A stretch of 64,000 nucleotides of DNA from Glandiceps talaboti (GCF_964340395.1 NC_135550.1:18536984-18600983), one strand, 5' to 3'. Positions 1-15,174 are shown, counted from the first letter of the stretch. Notes: a model not told the origin generated them from the letters alone. Translations and numbers: made by a program.

Positions 1-41
1 CAAATGAAAGTACAAATGAAGGAATGAACAAATAAACAAAC

Positions 42-122
42 GAATGAATGAATGAATGAATGAATGAATGAATGAATGAATGAATGAATGAATGAATGAA
101 TGAATGAATGAATGAATGAATG
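42..122. repeat. (ATGA)n microsatellite
   Basis: About 20 uninterrupted GAAT/ATGA tetramers at the left edge. Confidence 0.97.
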
Positions 123-393
123 GGTGAGGTGCAGGGATGGTTAGTTTTTGGTTAGTTGAAATTGATTTGCTGTATGAAACAACAATTTGGGCTAATTTAG
201 TTGGAAGGGGGTGATGTTATGTGATAATAATAACTAGCATACCTATTTTCTGTATCTTAAAATCTTTTTAAAAAATCTATTATCATACAAAACATTATAA
301 ATTGCCATTTCGAAACCCACATATTTTCTGATCCTCTATTTGCACACACAAAAAAATATATCACCACCTTTTTAATCCAATTCACTATTACAG

Positions 394-543
<150 letters not shown>

Positions 544-1844
544 CTGACTTTCTATCAATCAACGACTTAAGGGTTAAAATTCTCTAAAGATGATAACAAA
601 ATGAACTCCAAACACCACACTCACATACTTTGAGTGTTTTTCCTCAAATTTGAGCAAATTTCAAATCACACCATATAGTCATTGATTGAATAAAGCTCAC
701 CTTTGTTGTAATTTACATTTCTACAGCATGTGATTAATCAATAACTTGAATAACAGCTGTGTAATAAGAATAGTCATCCAAATCTTGATTAGACTGAGTT
801 GTACAGTTGGAGGACTTTTCATAAATCATGTCGATTTCAAGTATCAAAAGGTGTTAAAACTATCAACTGACTGTATAACCATTATACTCTATACTTGATG
901 ATGGCCATTTGTGACCTGAATTGTTTACATACATGAAACAAATATAATATAAAAGTGCTCTTTTTTTGTCAACAAAAGCCTACTACATTATTTCAGACTG
1001 GTGGCGAGTGGGCCGAGGTTTCACACTTGACGACTACATTGTATACAGCGCCCTCTATGGTCACTTTTCGAACTTTTGTTTTTATTTCAATTGGCATACC
1101 ACTAATCAGGCTGTTAATTTTTCATTATTTATTCCCAATGAACATTTCAGTTGAATCAATAATTCTAAGCTCATGCTAAGCGATGAAAGACATTTCAGGC
1201 ATTATATCTAGAAGACCAGTGGCTTGTTGAAAATGAATGAACTAAGTTGATTGACATCATAAAAGACCTTCAAAAACATATGGTATGCAAAAATTACCGT
1301 ATGTTCAACAACATTAAATGATTTGTCATTCTTATTTCCACTCATGAAAACGAAGGTCATCTGAAAAGTCCTTAAGGTTTGAATTCTAGTCACAAGAGTT
1401 TATTACAATTTAAGTCATGGTTTGTATTTGTTTTAAGGGATATAGGGGATGGTTGGAATCATGAATTTCATGGTGAAAATTTGCCATATTTCTAATGATA
1501 AATTGTGGGTACCATATTGAAGGAAAGGATAAATATTTAAGAGCCTGATACAAATATTAAAGACCGACAGACAAATTAAGCACTGCCATTCAAAAGATGG
1601 AATATTATTATATCAAATGTAGATAATGTAGCCTAAAGATACAACAGTGGCAGACGGGGGGGCTTTTACCAAGCTAACACAGACACAAAGTAGAACCATC
1701 ATTGTAACATGCTGATATAATCCATCAATGGACATTAATGTAATGACTTTCAGATGAGGGCAGTGTACATGTCTAGTGTTAGTGCTGGTACATTCAACTG
1801 CATTTCTAACTTACTTGTTCCTCCAGTATGTATAGTATTAACTA

Positions 1845-1976
1845 AAAATTCCTACTCACAGTCAAAAAATGTTACGGAAGCAAACCCCAAATTTTCACTG
1901 ACATTTTTGTCAGCATTGTCAGGGGTGCACTACAAAATTACAAAGAATTTTTTTGAGTCTGTGAGTAGAAATTTTC
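1845..1976. repeat. Small foldback repeat
   Basis: AAAATTCCTACTCACAGTC at the left end and GACTC..TGAGTAGAAATTTT (inverse) at the right end enclose about 85 bp. A related fragment lies at about 30500-30640, including ATCCAGGGTCTGTAAACGTT versus ACCCAGAGTCCATGAATGTT. Confidence 0.6.
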
Positions 1977-2216
1977 ATTACTAATGTATGAACCCAGAGT
2001 CCATGAATGTTCATTCTCGCTTTTTAAAAACATAATTTATCTTTGCATGTTTATTGGTTTTCTTAACAAAATTTCCCTATCTTGATTACAGGATAACTGT
2101 ATCCACATAGCTAAGGTGTTGCTATCACCTATTTGTGTTGTATACCATATGTCACTAACAACAATATTGTACCAGGGTTACCTGTCCAATAAATGTATTC
2201 TACAAGGTGTGGAAAT

Positions 2217-2845
2217 CTATGCAAGCAGATTTTACCAAAACCTATCCCTACTCCTGTGAAAACACTATCCCTACCCCAATGAAAACATTATCCCCATCCC
2301 AGTGAAAACACTATCTCCACCCAATGAAAACATCCCCATCCCAGTGAAAACATTACCCCATCCGTGACAGTATCCCACCCAGTTAAAACACAATCCCACC
2401 CCAGTGAAAACACCATCTCCACCCCAGTGAAAACTCTATCCCCATCCTAGTGAAATACTATCCGAACCCCAATGAAAACACTATCTCCACCCCAGTGAAA
2501 ACTCTATCCCCATCCTAGTGAAATACTATCCGAACCCCAATGAAAACACTATCTCCACCCAAGTGAAAACACTATCCCCACCCCAGTGAAAACACTATCC
2601 CCCACCCAATGAAAACATCCCCATCCCAGTGAAAGCACTATTCCCACTCAATGAAAACACTATCTCCACCCAATGAAAACACAATCCCACCCCAGTGAAA
2701 ACACCATCTCCACCCCAGTGAAAACTCTATACCCATCCTAGTGAAATACTATCCGAACCCCAATGAAAACACTATCTCCACCCCAGTGAAAACTCTATCC
2801 CCATCCTAGTGAAATACTATCAAAACCCCAATGAAAACACTATAT
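2217..2845. repeat. CCCCA(A/G)TGAAAACACTATC minisatellite
   Basis: About 25 variable copies of a 22-26 bp unit, CTATCCCCACCCCAGTGAAAACA and relatives, with higher-order repetition of a four-unit block (compare 2398-2500, 2462-2560, 2690-2790). Non-coding. Confidence 0.9.
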
Positions 2846-5571
2846 GTATAGTTGTGTTGTGACACCTTGTAACTTGTAAATCTGTCATTACAAATGTAGA
2901 TGGAACATAGAGCAAAATAATTTAAATGGCAACTAATAATGACCTCAGTTTTGGTTAGCAAAAAAGCTTCTCTGTGCAATCATCTCTAAAGTGCACTGCT
3001 GTGTCAACTCAGATTCACTTCTAAATAATTGTCAGAGTGTTTGTTTGTTTGTTTGTTTACTCAAACTTTAACCAAAAATGGGATGGTAGCCTTGGTTATG
3101 GACAGCACCACTTGCAGAAATAACACATTCTATTCAAATTGACAAGTTTGAACTTGTATTAGGCACTGTATTATGTATACTGTATATACATTTTGTAAAT
3201 ACTCACCTATTCTGGAAAGACCGTCCAACATTTAGCCTCAAATGTGCTGGATTGTACTATGCTATAGGGTATTCTGGTCTGGTACTCCACACTGTATTGT
3301 AACAACTCTTAATTAAATCAGACAATATGCTAGTTATAAAAAAGATACAAGATTATACAGTTTGACTGCAAGGAGTGAGTAGAGTTCAGAAGCACGTTTC
3401 CCACTTGAAATGCAGGCCAGAAGAGTTAGGAAATACAGAATATATCTTAAAATAGTCAATTTAAAGAATTTTACAGTTTGGACTTGATAGCATTATGAGG
3501 AAGTATATATTAATAGAAACGTACAAACCTCTCTAAATCTTGTAAATACAAACTTACAAACTTCTCTAAGTCCTTTAACTTTCATTGATTAAATTTACAT
3601 ACTGACACTGATATGTCTGCCCCTCATTTTCTATAAAGGGCGTCTTCACACAACTCTTTTTCTGCAAATAACAGCAAAGTTGATAACCACAATATGGCAT
3701 ACTTCCCAGGCTGTCAGTATAAGTCTCCTTGCCAATCCATATTAACAATTACCTGTCCTTTATACAATCCAACTTTTACAATATTTCTCAATAAAACAAC
3801 ACAATATGTTTTTAAGTTTTTCCATTTTTTTATTATATACAGCCTCCCCTAAATTCCATATTTATGTTCGAGTGCTGCATATCACAAGATTACCATCCTG
3901 ACATCCAAACATACAAAAAATTGTACTCAAAGTCCAAAACAACTCTTACACCCAATCGGAAAAATAAGTCCTACATCAGTCCAATGTAAACCATTACATT
4001 CACCATGAAGGAAGTCGAGTTTACTTTAAAGTAAGCTCTAAAATGTTGAATTTATAGCCTTATCCAAAATGATTGATTTATTCCTTGATCAGTACACAAA
4101 TCATATACCAGCACAGCAATATGTTGAGGGTGCAAATGTCAACGATAGAGAAGTTTAGATGTACATAGTTTAATGTGTTCTATACACGTAGCATCATTAG
4201 GCACGTGACTTGAAGGCAATGCATGCATTCTGCAGCAGTTGTTTGTACATGCAAAGAATTTTTTTTTTTCATTTTTCTTCTATTACATGTTATCATTTTG
4301 ATATTAAAATTCAACAAAGCACCTGTAAATTAAATGTTGAATTTTTCTTTTGGGTGCTGTTCAGGAAAAATGTCTAAAATACCAACAAATTTTGAAAACA
4401 ATGGTATGACTTTCACCTTGTGAAGAAAACATGTGAACGCAAGTTGTATTCTGACAAGTAGCTATAACTCTCTACACATTATTATGTGTATGCCTGCATG
4501 ATTACACTCCTGTGTGCATACACATTCTAATATGCAGCTAAAGCTCTCTATTATCAGTTTTCATATAGAGGAGAAAGGCCAGTGAGGATGAACTCGAACA
4601 CAGCATATGTTACAGACTACAGTGACATATAGCTGAGGAGGGGTCCAACAAAATGAAAGATATAAGATATAGCACCTTGTAAAACATCATACAATGCGTA
4701 CTCTTAGCATCAACATTTCAAATTTAACAAACTGCATAAATGACTAATGTCTTGAGACTGAGAACTCTTGACATGACCGATATGTTGTCAGTTGTCAAAA
4801 TGAAAAACTGTCCTGGTTATATGACACATTCGGATGAATGATGTACAATGAACTATAACACTGAATTCTAAAGTTATTGTGAGAATTGGACAGTCAAAAT
4901 ACGATAGTCACTTTGGAATGATAAATTTGAAACGACTGTGATGGTTTGTTTGATCTGTCTACTATTCATATTACCTCTATATGTAATTTGTCTGCAGTTG
5001 AGAGATAATAATGTCACAATTCTTGGTACCTGAAATGGAATTTTACAACCTAGGTGTGTCACAAAGAAACGGCCATTCGATTTCTTGGTCAACATAAAGA
5101 CTTACACTCCACATGCACATGCATTACTATATATGTGTGTGTGAGAATGAGTTGACATTCTTGTTCTATTTTGACCCTCTAGCATGAGGTAGCACGTAAT
5201 TGCAGGTACTGAGAATTGTTTCAAAATCACAGTTCCAAAGTAGCTATATTTCACTGTCTAATTTGATTAAGATTTCCATTAAGATTCAATGTGTGTATCT
5301 AATTCTCTTCTATTAAACTCCTCAACTCAACACCAAAACTACTTTACTTGTCCTTTTTTTCTTTCTAAACTTGTTATTGTATCATGATTCATGAGCTGAA
5401 GGTCTTGGAAATATGGAACAAAGTGATCTGATCTTCTCTTAACACCTTCTCTATCATGTATCAAACATGTGTTGATACATATCAATAGTTTAGAGCCTTA
5501 GGCCTGTTATTAACCAATATCTCCATTATGATTCTATGAGACTGTAATCATCAGAGGCTCTACAATCGGGT

Positions 5572-5779
5572 CTAATTCTTTTCATCAAATACTTCTTTCA
5601 AAGTCTTTGCTGCACCGTGAACAAAGTAGGTTAGAACCGAGAGATGTTTTTCTACAACTTTCCACTGTTTAGTTGCTGCAGGTTCTTCCAGCTGATCAAT
5701 ATCAAAGAGGGCATCGACCAATCCTGGGAAGGCATCACCAACATAGGTATCTTTGCTACTTGGAGCAAACACCACATGT
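5572..5779 (-). CDS. NAALADL1: Peptidase terminal exon
   Basis: Encodes R751 to the TAG stop at 5574-5572. [19 protein letters not shown] aligns with the GCPII segment that contains K699 and Y700; here the Lys is replaced by Thr and the Tyr is kept. The C-terminus [17 protein letters not shown] matches the closing dimer-domain helix of the family. No convincing poly(A) signal was found close to the stop. Confidence 0.95.
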
Positions 5780-8700
5780 CTGTGTAGTAAACATTCAGGT
5801 ACTTGAAATTATTAAATTGTCTATCAAAAGTCACATTCACATACTATTATGTATACTGATGTGAGCTTATAAGATTATGAACTTGGGTGAAAATAATGTA
5901 AGAGAACCAAGTGATGTGTAAATGCTGGTATACCATACTCGGATATTTGCATAATTACTTGTGGTGCTTTCTTTGGCTGTACTTGGTTATCAAGTGAAAA
6001 TGTAGCTGAAAATGCTATAAGAACTTGTGCAAATATCATAAGTAACTACACTAGCACTTATGTGTCATAGGATTCTACCTATGTTTATCCAAAACAACAA
6101 GTTTCATATCAAAAAATAGAAATGTGCATTCACTAGATTTTGTGTACATCAAACCATTGTGCACTCATTCTCTATTTGCATACTGGTGTGCAAAAATGTC
6201 AGTATTGCATTGCAGTGAAATACCGATAGCATACACACACACACTGATACAAGTATTCAACTGTACATAATCATGTATAACACTTTGATTAAATATCATT
6301 ACAAAATACTCTTGTGGCTTTTTAGTTCAGTTGATGGCCGAAAATGGAATTTATTTCATGTTTAATTGTGATCCATCACCTGAGTTTATCATTCATTAGA
6401 CATTACATGACTTTGAAAGGCTCATTAATTCTAGCCCCCTGCAAACCTTGAGTTTTGTTGTATTTGTGTTTTTAAATGTACAACTTTAATCTCCATTTGT
6501 GACTGTATGTTTTTAAAATAGTCTGCAAAATTGATCTGATATGAAAGTGAGGTATGTTTGGCAAAGTTGTCACAATTCGCTACCATAACAGTTTACTGCA
6601 AAAAGTGAAATTCTGTTGCACTTTTATCGGTTGACGACAGTAAAGTGTGAAATTTGATTGCACTGTTTCATAAATGTAATGCTGAACTTGGATTAAAATC
6701 ACAAACATATCAAAAATTCATAAATTTGGCAAACATTCACCACAAACTTTGTCTTTAATAATTCAAAATAATTCATAATAATAAGTGTTATGAGATACCA
6801 GTGATCAAATATCTGACCCTACCTGTCTAGTAATCTGTCAGGCAATCCAATAGGGTCGACAAAAGATCTCTCCAAGTACATCAGTTTATCATTAATACCA
6901 CGAACTTCAAAAGGACTGTATCAGTAAAAATGTGGAGAAAAGACGTGTGTCAGTCATAAGTAATAGATTCTACAAAGCTGATGGAAAGTTATCCAAAGAA
7001 GCACTAGAAACTTTTAAAACTTGTAACATTTCCTACAAAAATATCTCAAATCAAAGACAAACTGTACATCTTTGTATTTTCTCATTTACAGAAAAATCAA
7101 AACAAAATAAGTTAATAACCACTGTGATAAGAAGAATTAAAATGATTAACCTTTTAAAATACGTAGAGTTTTAGCACAAGGCCTAGAATTTTTGCAATGT
7201 TGTGGTGACTATTTGATTTGACCTATCACCTTTCAACTTACAGCTCACAACATTCCTAATGATACCAATACAGTGGCTCCCCATCCCATCATACTATCGC
7301 CACAACGGTGGCAGTTTTCAATGAGGCCGCAACTGTGATATTGAAATTCATATTTAACTTACTCATCTACATTTGATTCCACACTCTCAATGTAGGCATG
7401 GAAATCATTGGCAGCACTTTCAAATTCATCCAATGCATTGTAAAAATCATCTGTAAATGTAAACATGGTGAGAGGCATTACAATGTGTACTACTACATAC
7501 TTAGCTTGAAGTCAATCTACACCAGTTATAGGTCAACCAGATAGCTGAAGTAATACCTCTATCACACATGACATTATACAGATACCCACCTTGAAGTCAT
7601 TTTTACAAGAAATGTCACAAGAGGGCACCCCGCATGATGAAATATGAGGGATAAAATTACACAGCTGCATGCAGTACATAAAGTGGTCAACAAAATATGA
7701 CTATTGAAACTAACTCCATGAATTCCTACAAACTATGATCTGAAACAAAGTTGGCAGAATGTTTGGGCTTGTCAAGGATGCCATCAACTTTTACTGTCAA
7801 ACATTATGAAATGATTTTTTTCAAAGCAGGCCATAGTACTCACTATCATGGCTCTCACAAATGCAGTTGAATGATGCATTCGTTACAAGTAAATAATTAT
7901 TCTCTAGGGTCAAGTTGGTTCTAAACAGTTAACTTACAGAAGTTCTCCATGACATGTAATACAATCAAACCAATGTGAAACAACTCGATTTTCCTAAAAG
8001 CAACTTTTACACTGATTTCTTTACTAAGAAATGCCCCAAACACCATATTTTTATAAAGTTTTACAGTGCAAATGTCAAGGTTTTTAAATTTATATCAAAT
8101 TGCTTGAAATTTCATAAGATTCAATGGTGGAAATGTTGATGATATGAAAGGAACAACAATCCTTACAGGAGGAATTCAATTCATAAAAAGGTTTGCTGTC
8201 CTCACCAAATTTGATATTACGTTCATTCATTTCATCTTCATAACTGTCTTTTATACCATCCATAGATTGCTTCATTTTCTTGCCATAGTCTTCACAATTG
8301 AAGGGCAGGAAGAGAGAATCTGCAAATGTTCTAGCCATCTCGCCCCACACTTGTGACACAACCAGGTGGTAGGTGAAGTCTGGATCCAGGGTATTTTCCA
8401 TCAGATGGAACGTTTCATACATGGAGTGATATAATGGATAGCTAGAAATCCCTAGAGCCTGAAAATCAGAAAACAATAGTCATACGGTGTTATTTTAATA
8501 GTGAATTGTTGTTTATAGTCATAACATAGATCTATAGATGATACACCTATTGCATAGTCACTGATTTCATACCTACCTGATCATAGTCATAACGTAGATC
8601 CATAGATGACACACCCAATGTATTCATAAATGGTGCATAGTCACTTCCAGAGCCAAGATTACCAATACTGTTTATAGCAAAAAGATGACAAAATATAATT

Positions 8701-9611
8701 TACAAAGATTTTACCAGACATTCAAGAAAGTTCATGGCATAGACACCACACTTGTTTACCTATCATGCACTTCCTAAAGTCAAGTCTTTGTTGAACACAT
8801 AGTCCTAAACATTTTTTCTGACCAGGTCTGCTTGAAATTGGCCAATCCATCTCAGCAGTGTACATAGAGACTATGATAATTAATATTTTTGGCCTTGAAG
8901 GTATAGGTCAAAGTCAAAGGTCAAGGTCTCATTAGAAAGACTTTTAAATGAGGTCACTATCTATATAAGCTTCCATAGTCAGTGGGCAAAATATGAAGTT
9001 TTACAACACTCTATGCCTATTTGATCTGAAGATGAAGGTCAAGGTCAAAGTATCATATTAGAAAACTTGTTAATGATAACATGGGTGTCTAAACATGAAT
9101 ACGGTAGCTATCTACTAAGCTTGCGATGTAAAGGGCAAAATGTTACTTTTTACAACAAATATGGCCACTATTCAACAATTACTGAAAAGGACATGAAACA
9201 AAGTAATGTACATATGCAGACTATTAGCACCTGACATTTGCTAAAGGTTTGGTTGGAATTAACCTATGCATGTTTAAGATACAGGTTGAAATGCACACAT
9301 GGACACACAGGACCAAACATAATAGCCTCGGACTTTGTCCATTTGAGGCTTGGTATATATTAATGTCTGACATTGTGTTATAATTCAAAACTTGAACTTC
9401 ATATAAAACATCAACACATACTGTGTTTCAAATGTAACACAGTACAATGCTTATAGCAAAATACTCACTATGGTACTGCTTCACCTTCTTTGGGCACTTT
9501 TTCCAACCAATTCTGATAAACTGTTTTGGTCATGTCATTTGGATCTTTGATCTGAATACAATATAAGACATATTTAATTTTAGTTATGTTACAATTAATT
9601 GAAAATAATGG

Positions 9612-9694
<83 letters not shown>

Positions 9695-12557
9695 GTGTGT
9701 TGTGTGTTGTGTGTGTGTGTGTCATGTGCGGCTGAGGTTGTGTGTGAGGGGTGCTGTATTTGTGTGTCATGTTGGGTTGTGGTTGTGTGTGAGGGGGGTG
9801 GCTGTATGTATGTATGATGTGGGGTTGAGGTGGTGAGGGTGTATCAAGTGGGGTTGAGGTGTGTGTGTTGGGGAGGTGGCTTTTGGTGTGCATGTTTGTG
9901 TCATGTGGGGTTGAGGTTGTATGCATGTGTGGAGGCTATATATGTGTGTGTCATGTGGGTTGAGTGCGTGTCACAGCATTGAGGGTATGTGTGTGTATGT
10001 GTGGGAAGAGGTGGCTGTATGTGTTTTGGTTGGCTTATATATTTTCAGTCTCAATCAAAGACTTACCTTCTTGGTAACATCGTAGATAACCTGGTATAAG
10101 CTTGGTGATGACTTGGCTCTAAACGCATGGTTTCCTTGTACAGAAATATCCACATTTAGGTATACCACTGCTTTCTTACTCAGGGTTTTCATGTTTTCCT
10201 AAATTAAAAATTATACAAATCACTCTCACAGAGAAATGAGTATTCCACTAAACTTAAGGGGTACATGTAGAATGAGACTTGAATACTTCAACCCATTCAG
10301 TAAGTTAAGGGGTAGATGTAGAAAGAGACTTGAATACCTCAACCCATTCAGTAAGTTAAGGGGTAGATGTAGAAAGAGACTTGCATACCTCAACCCATTC
10401 AGTAAGTTAAGGGGTACATGTAGAAAGAGACTTGAATACCTCAACCCATTCAGTAAGTTAAGGGGTACAAATAGAATGAGACTCAAATACCTCAACCCAT
10501 TCAGTAAGTTAAGGGGTACAAATAGAATGAGACTCAAATACCTCAACCCATTCAGTAAGTTAAGGGGTACAAATAGAATGAGACTCAAATACCTCAACCC
10601 ATTCAGTAAGTTAAGGGGTACAAATAGAATGAGACTCAAATACCTCAACCCATTCAGTAAGTTAAGGGGTACAAATAGAATGAGACTCAAATACCTCAAC
10701 CCATTCAGTAAGTTAAGGGGTACAAATAGAATGAGACTCAAATACCTCAACCCATTCAGTGGATCCTATCAGACCATATTCCTCTGCACCCCAACTGCAG
10801 AATACAATTGTACGTCTTGGTCGCCAGTCTGAAAAATCACAGACGATTGATAGTGATTTGTTATTTATATAACTTTTAATAAACATTTTAATTCATTATT
10901 GTTTTATTCAGCCTTTACTACTACAACATGGTAATAAGTTGAACACACTCCCCACTATTTTCTAAAAGTACATGGTCTGATGTCATAGCCTTTCTGACTT
11001 TGCCATCTACTATAAATATGATACACAACTTGTCAAATTTGTAATCTCTGTGAAGTGGGAATACTCGAATATCACATACATCTAGAATAAACAATGACCT
11101 TTTGGTAATTTTGAGTGGGACAGCTATAAACACAAACATGCCACTATAACATCAGTATATCATGAAACACCTTTCTCAATCTCTGTTTGTCTTCCTATCC
11201 ATTACTGATAAGACTTTGGCAGCAAGGGGTTCAATGGTTATCACCCACTGTATAAACTTTAAAACTTGTCAAGATTACCAGTATAGGATTGTTAATCTTT
11301 ATACATGTCAAACTCTGTGTCAACATTTTTAACAGCTAAAAGTATAAGATTTCAGCAGTAAGGAGTTGGTTATCACCCACTGCACAAACTTTAACATTTT
11401 TCAAGATTTATACCACTGGTAGAGGATTGCTAATCCTGTGTATCACAGTGTCAGATCACTGTGTCAACATTTCAACAACTAAAGGGTATAAATACCCAAT
11501 ACAGTGTAAAACCAAACATGCTCAGCTTAACACTAGACCTTTACAACTCTACACTTATGGTAATATGCCAAATTCTGACAGACTTCTGATGATTAATTGA
11601 CAACAACATTCATCATTTTATCCAGACAGATTGTACAACGCTGGAAGAAAAGACCCAAAGAAATGCAGACACTCACTATGTTTGGTGATCAGTTCTTGAA
11701 ATGCTCTGGCCAGCTCCAACATACAAGCTGTTCCACTGGATGGATCCACAGAACCAAACACCCAGGCATCACGATGATTGCCTATTATCACATAACGATC
11801 TGTCAATCATGTAAAGATTGGAGAATATGTTAGTGATCTTAGAGCGACTCGTAGTGACAAGAGTCCCTTAGGTCACTCATATTTTCCTTGGCTGAACGAA
11901 GAAAAATATTGGGGAATGATATCTGTAGCCATTATTTCTGTATCAATGAATGAAATGGTACTACTATTAACAATTACACACAATACACAACATTATAGGG
12001 TTAGGGTATCGGTTGATTTCAACATGGAAGTATAACCCACACAGTTCCATGTTTTAGACTACCTATAATGTATCAGTTTTAGGGTGTTATGATGAGACTC
12101 AAATACAGAACGGTTTACTCCTTACCTGGTTCTAGACTACCTTTAATATAGCCTACAGTAGTGTAGGTATAGTTCCTCTGATTCTTGTTATTCACTTCCA
12201 GTTTCACAGTTCTATCAAGGAAATGAGAAATTACAAGTCACCTTATATAGCTTGACAAAGTTCTAAGCACTTTGATTGACAATTTATCAATTAAGTCATT
12301 CTGTCAGATCATATTGACTGTAAGTCAATATAATAAATAATTAATTAATTTTTGAAAACAGAACTATAACTTCATAAACACTGTATACCTGTTATCCTTC
12401 ATGTCAGGTCCAATATTGTAGGTTATATCCAAATTTCCTTGCCAACTATTAGGGGCTTTCACTCCATCCATTTGTCTGTTATCAAAGAAATGTGGTTTGA
12501 AATGAACTTTAACATAGACAAACCAAAATAAAACTTCCTGTGTGGATGATTCAACAG

Positions 12558-12597
<40 letters not shown>

Positions 12598-12710
12598 CAG
12601 ACATACAGACAGACGGACGGACGGACGGACATATGTACGTACAGAAAGACACAGACAGACACAGACATACAGACAGACGGACGGACGGATGGACATATGT
12701 ACGTACAGAA

Positions 12711-12775
<65 letters not shown>

Positions 12776-15124
12776 CACACACACACAGACAGACACACAC
12801 AGACAGACAGTGCAAAATCTAACAATTTTATAAAAACCAGTAATACCTACTAGATGTTTTTAGGCAAATGTGAGCGACTATTATGGGGATTTGTTTGAAC
12901 AGAATGACTATTGACAAAACCTTAATTCATGTGACATTGACTTTCTGGCTGCAAAAAGACAAATTTGGAGAAAATATAATAATCATTGTATCTGTGCAAG
13001 TGACATAAAATTGTTATGACTGACAATTTTCAATAGTTTCAATCATATTTCAAGCACTGCAGCATTTCTTTGTTCAAACACATTCAATGTGACTTGCACA
13101 TGATTCATACACTGAAATGAATTCTAATAATGTGCAAATATTTTTAGTGATATTATATATGCCAATATTTCTCTTCATATTTTCAGGCATTGAATAATTA
13201 TGATTTCATATTTTTCTAACTTTAATAATGTGGAACTAAATCATGCCCTAGTATGGGAGTACAATCACCAAGGTGACTGCCACCAACAGATACAGATATG
13301 GCCCTGACTCAGTATTTTAGAATAGCAGCTGGCCCTGAACTAGAATAACAATTGTTACATATACAAAGAGTGAGGGCCACAATAGTTGAGTACTGTTTCA
13401 TTTCACAGTTTTATTAGAAAAGTTGGTGGCATTCTCATCAGTGAAAGCATTCTCCTAACTTAAACTTGAAATAAACTGTAGAAACAGCATAAGAACTCAC
13501 TTTAGTAGTTGCATTGCATCATCATATCCAATTGGATGTACTGGGATATGTGGTAAGCCTGTTATGCTTTCTTCATCCTCTCGGAAAGCACTATCTATTA
13601 ATTTAAAACCGGAGTGACAAATTAAAAAAAAGAAGTAGTGTTGATGACATTTGAAACACAAATTCATATAGTATGCAATTTTTTTTAGAGGGTTGACATT
13701 ATAAATCGAAAATCAATAGGACAATATAATGTAGAATTGAGTTTGGACTTCCTCCAACCACGAGCAGGACTAGACTGTAAGCTGTGGCACCTTGTATGTT
13801 GATTTGCCGGTATCGTAGTCTTAAGCATATACTTAAAGGCCAGAGATGCAATCCTATTTTCTCACATTACTAACTGTAATCTTATCAGTGGAACATACAA
13901 GATTATTCTTTTGTTACCGACCAACTTCTTTCATATTTATGATAATTTTTTATTATTTTGTTATTAAAAGCCCACTTACAAAAAGGATTAAAATTTACGT
14001 GTGAAAAACAGTTGTCTGAAAAACTATAGAAAAATGGTGGTCCAAAACAAAACAATAATCCCATTGGATCCTTACAGCTCCATTGATAAGATAACACGTA
14101 TGCAAGAACCTGGGATTGAAACCCTGGCCTTTTAAAGGTGAACAAAGGTGAGGCTGATTTTGTCGTAACTGCATTCCTTTCAACTTAAGGAACCAAGCCA
14201 TATCATTTTCACCAATCCTACATTATATGACCCTCTCTAATATAGGGTTATACTAATAGGCAAAACTGGCTTAAAAGATGCCTGCTTTATACTTTGGCAA
14301 GGCTTTTATGGGAAATAAGCAGAGTTTTGAGATTCTCCTCTGTTCCAACAGCTGGCCTCAGCATCATGTAGCCAATGTTTCACGAGGTGTGAAGCACCTA
14401 CCTTTTTTTTTGTTTATTTCCCATAATGCCTTGTCCCAATGTCCAATAGACCTTTTCTAAGCCAGATCTGCCAATCTTTAATAAGATCAAATTAGCCGTT
14501 CTCTTATTCCCCTTAATAGTAAACAATGTTCCCTAAGCAGTAAAGTATGGGAATGCAAAGGAACAGAAGACAGAATATCTATACCCTTTGCACTATAATC
14601 ACATGAAATATAAAATGTTAATAATTTACCAAGGGAAGGGTAGGCAGGAGTTAGAGGATCTCCATTTGACAACCACAATGTTCCGCGTTGTACACCAGTT
14701 CCTGGTAGCCACCATTCCTTTGGATATACTTCAGTTGTGTCCTCAGTTGCGTAGTCTTTAGGATCCGAGTATAGTATCAAACCTGCAGCTCCAAATATCT
14801 CTGCATGATGAGCCTAAGAAAAATAGCACCAATGGAGTTGTAGCAAAACTGTATCTCTTATTTTTTTCCAAATGTTTATCTGCATTTACACACTGATCCA
14901 GTTCTGTTGTTACCTATATGCAATGTACACTATCATTTGACTGGTGCTAGGGGCGGTATCTTAGTTACTGAGTGACTATGTCTCAATATTTTCTGAAAGT
15001 TTATCCACATGCCTATTTATCCCTGTTGCTATCTTTGCAATATAATTTATTCCCCCCCCCCCCCCCCCTTTGCCCACTGGTCATATTGCTCCCTTGACCT
15101 TGACGGCAATTGCTCAGACAGTTT

Positions 15125-15174
<50 letters not shown>

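Noticed and set aside
955-1179. 74-codon ORF after a TTTCAG acceptor-like site
   Set aside because: No recognisable similarity, no partner exons; two overlapping frames are equally open.
8860-9360. AGGTCAAGGTCAAAG-rich stretch considered as nuclear-receptor response elements
   Set aside because: Looks like a degenerate dispersed repeat within an intron with many similar words, not a defined regulatory element.
9468-9926. 152-codon ORF rich in Thr-His repeats
   Set aside because: Translation of the TG/CA microsatellite running into genuine peptidase exon 12.
10226-10832. Open frames of 174 and 198 codons on opposite strands with 17-residue repeats
   Set aside because: Both are reading of the 51-bp minisatellite, whose length is a multiple of three; the only real coding sequence here is exon 10 at the right edge in a different frame.
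12364-12853. Overlapping Cys/Val/Ser and Thr/Asp/Arg repeat ORFs
   Set aside because: Translation of the CAGA microsatellite; only 12389-12475 on the minus strand is a real exon.
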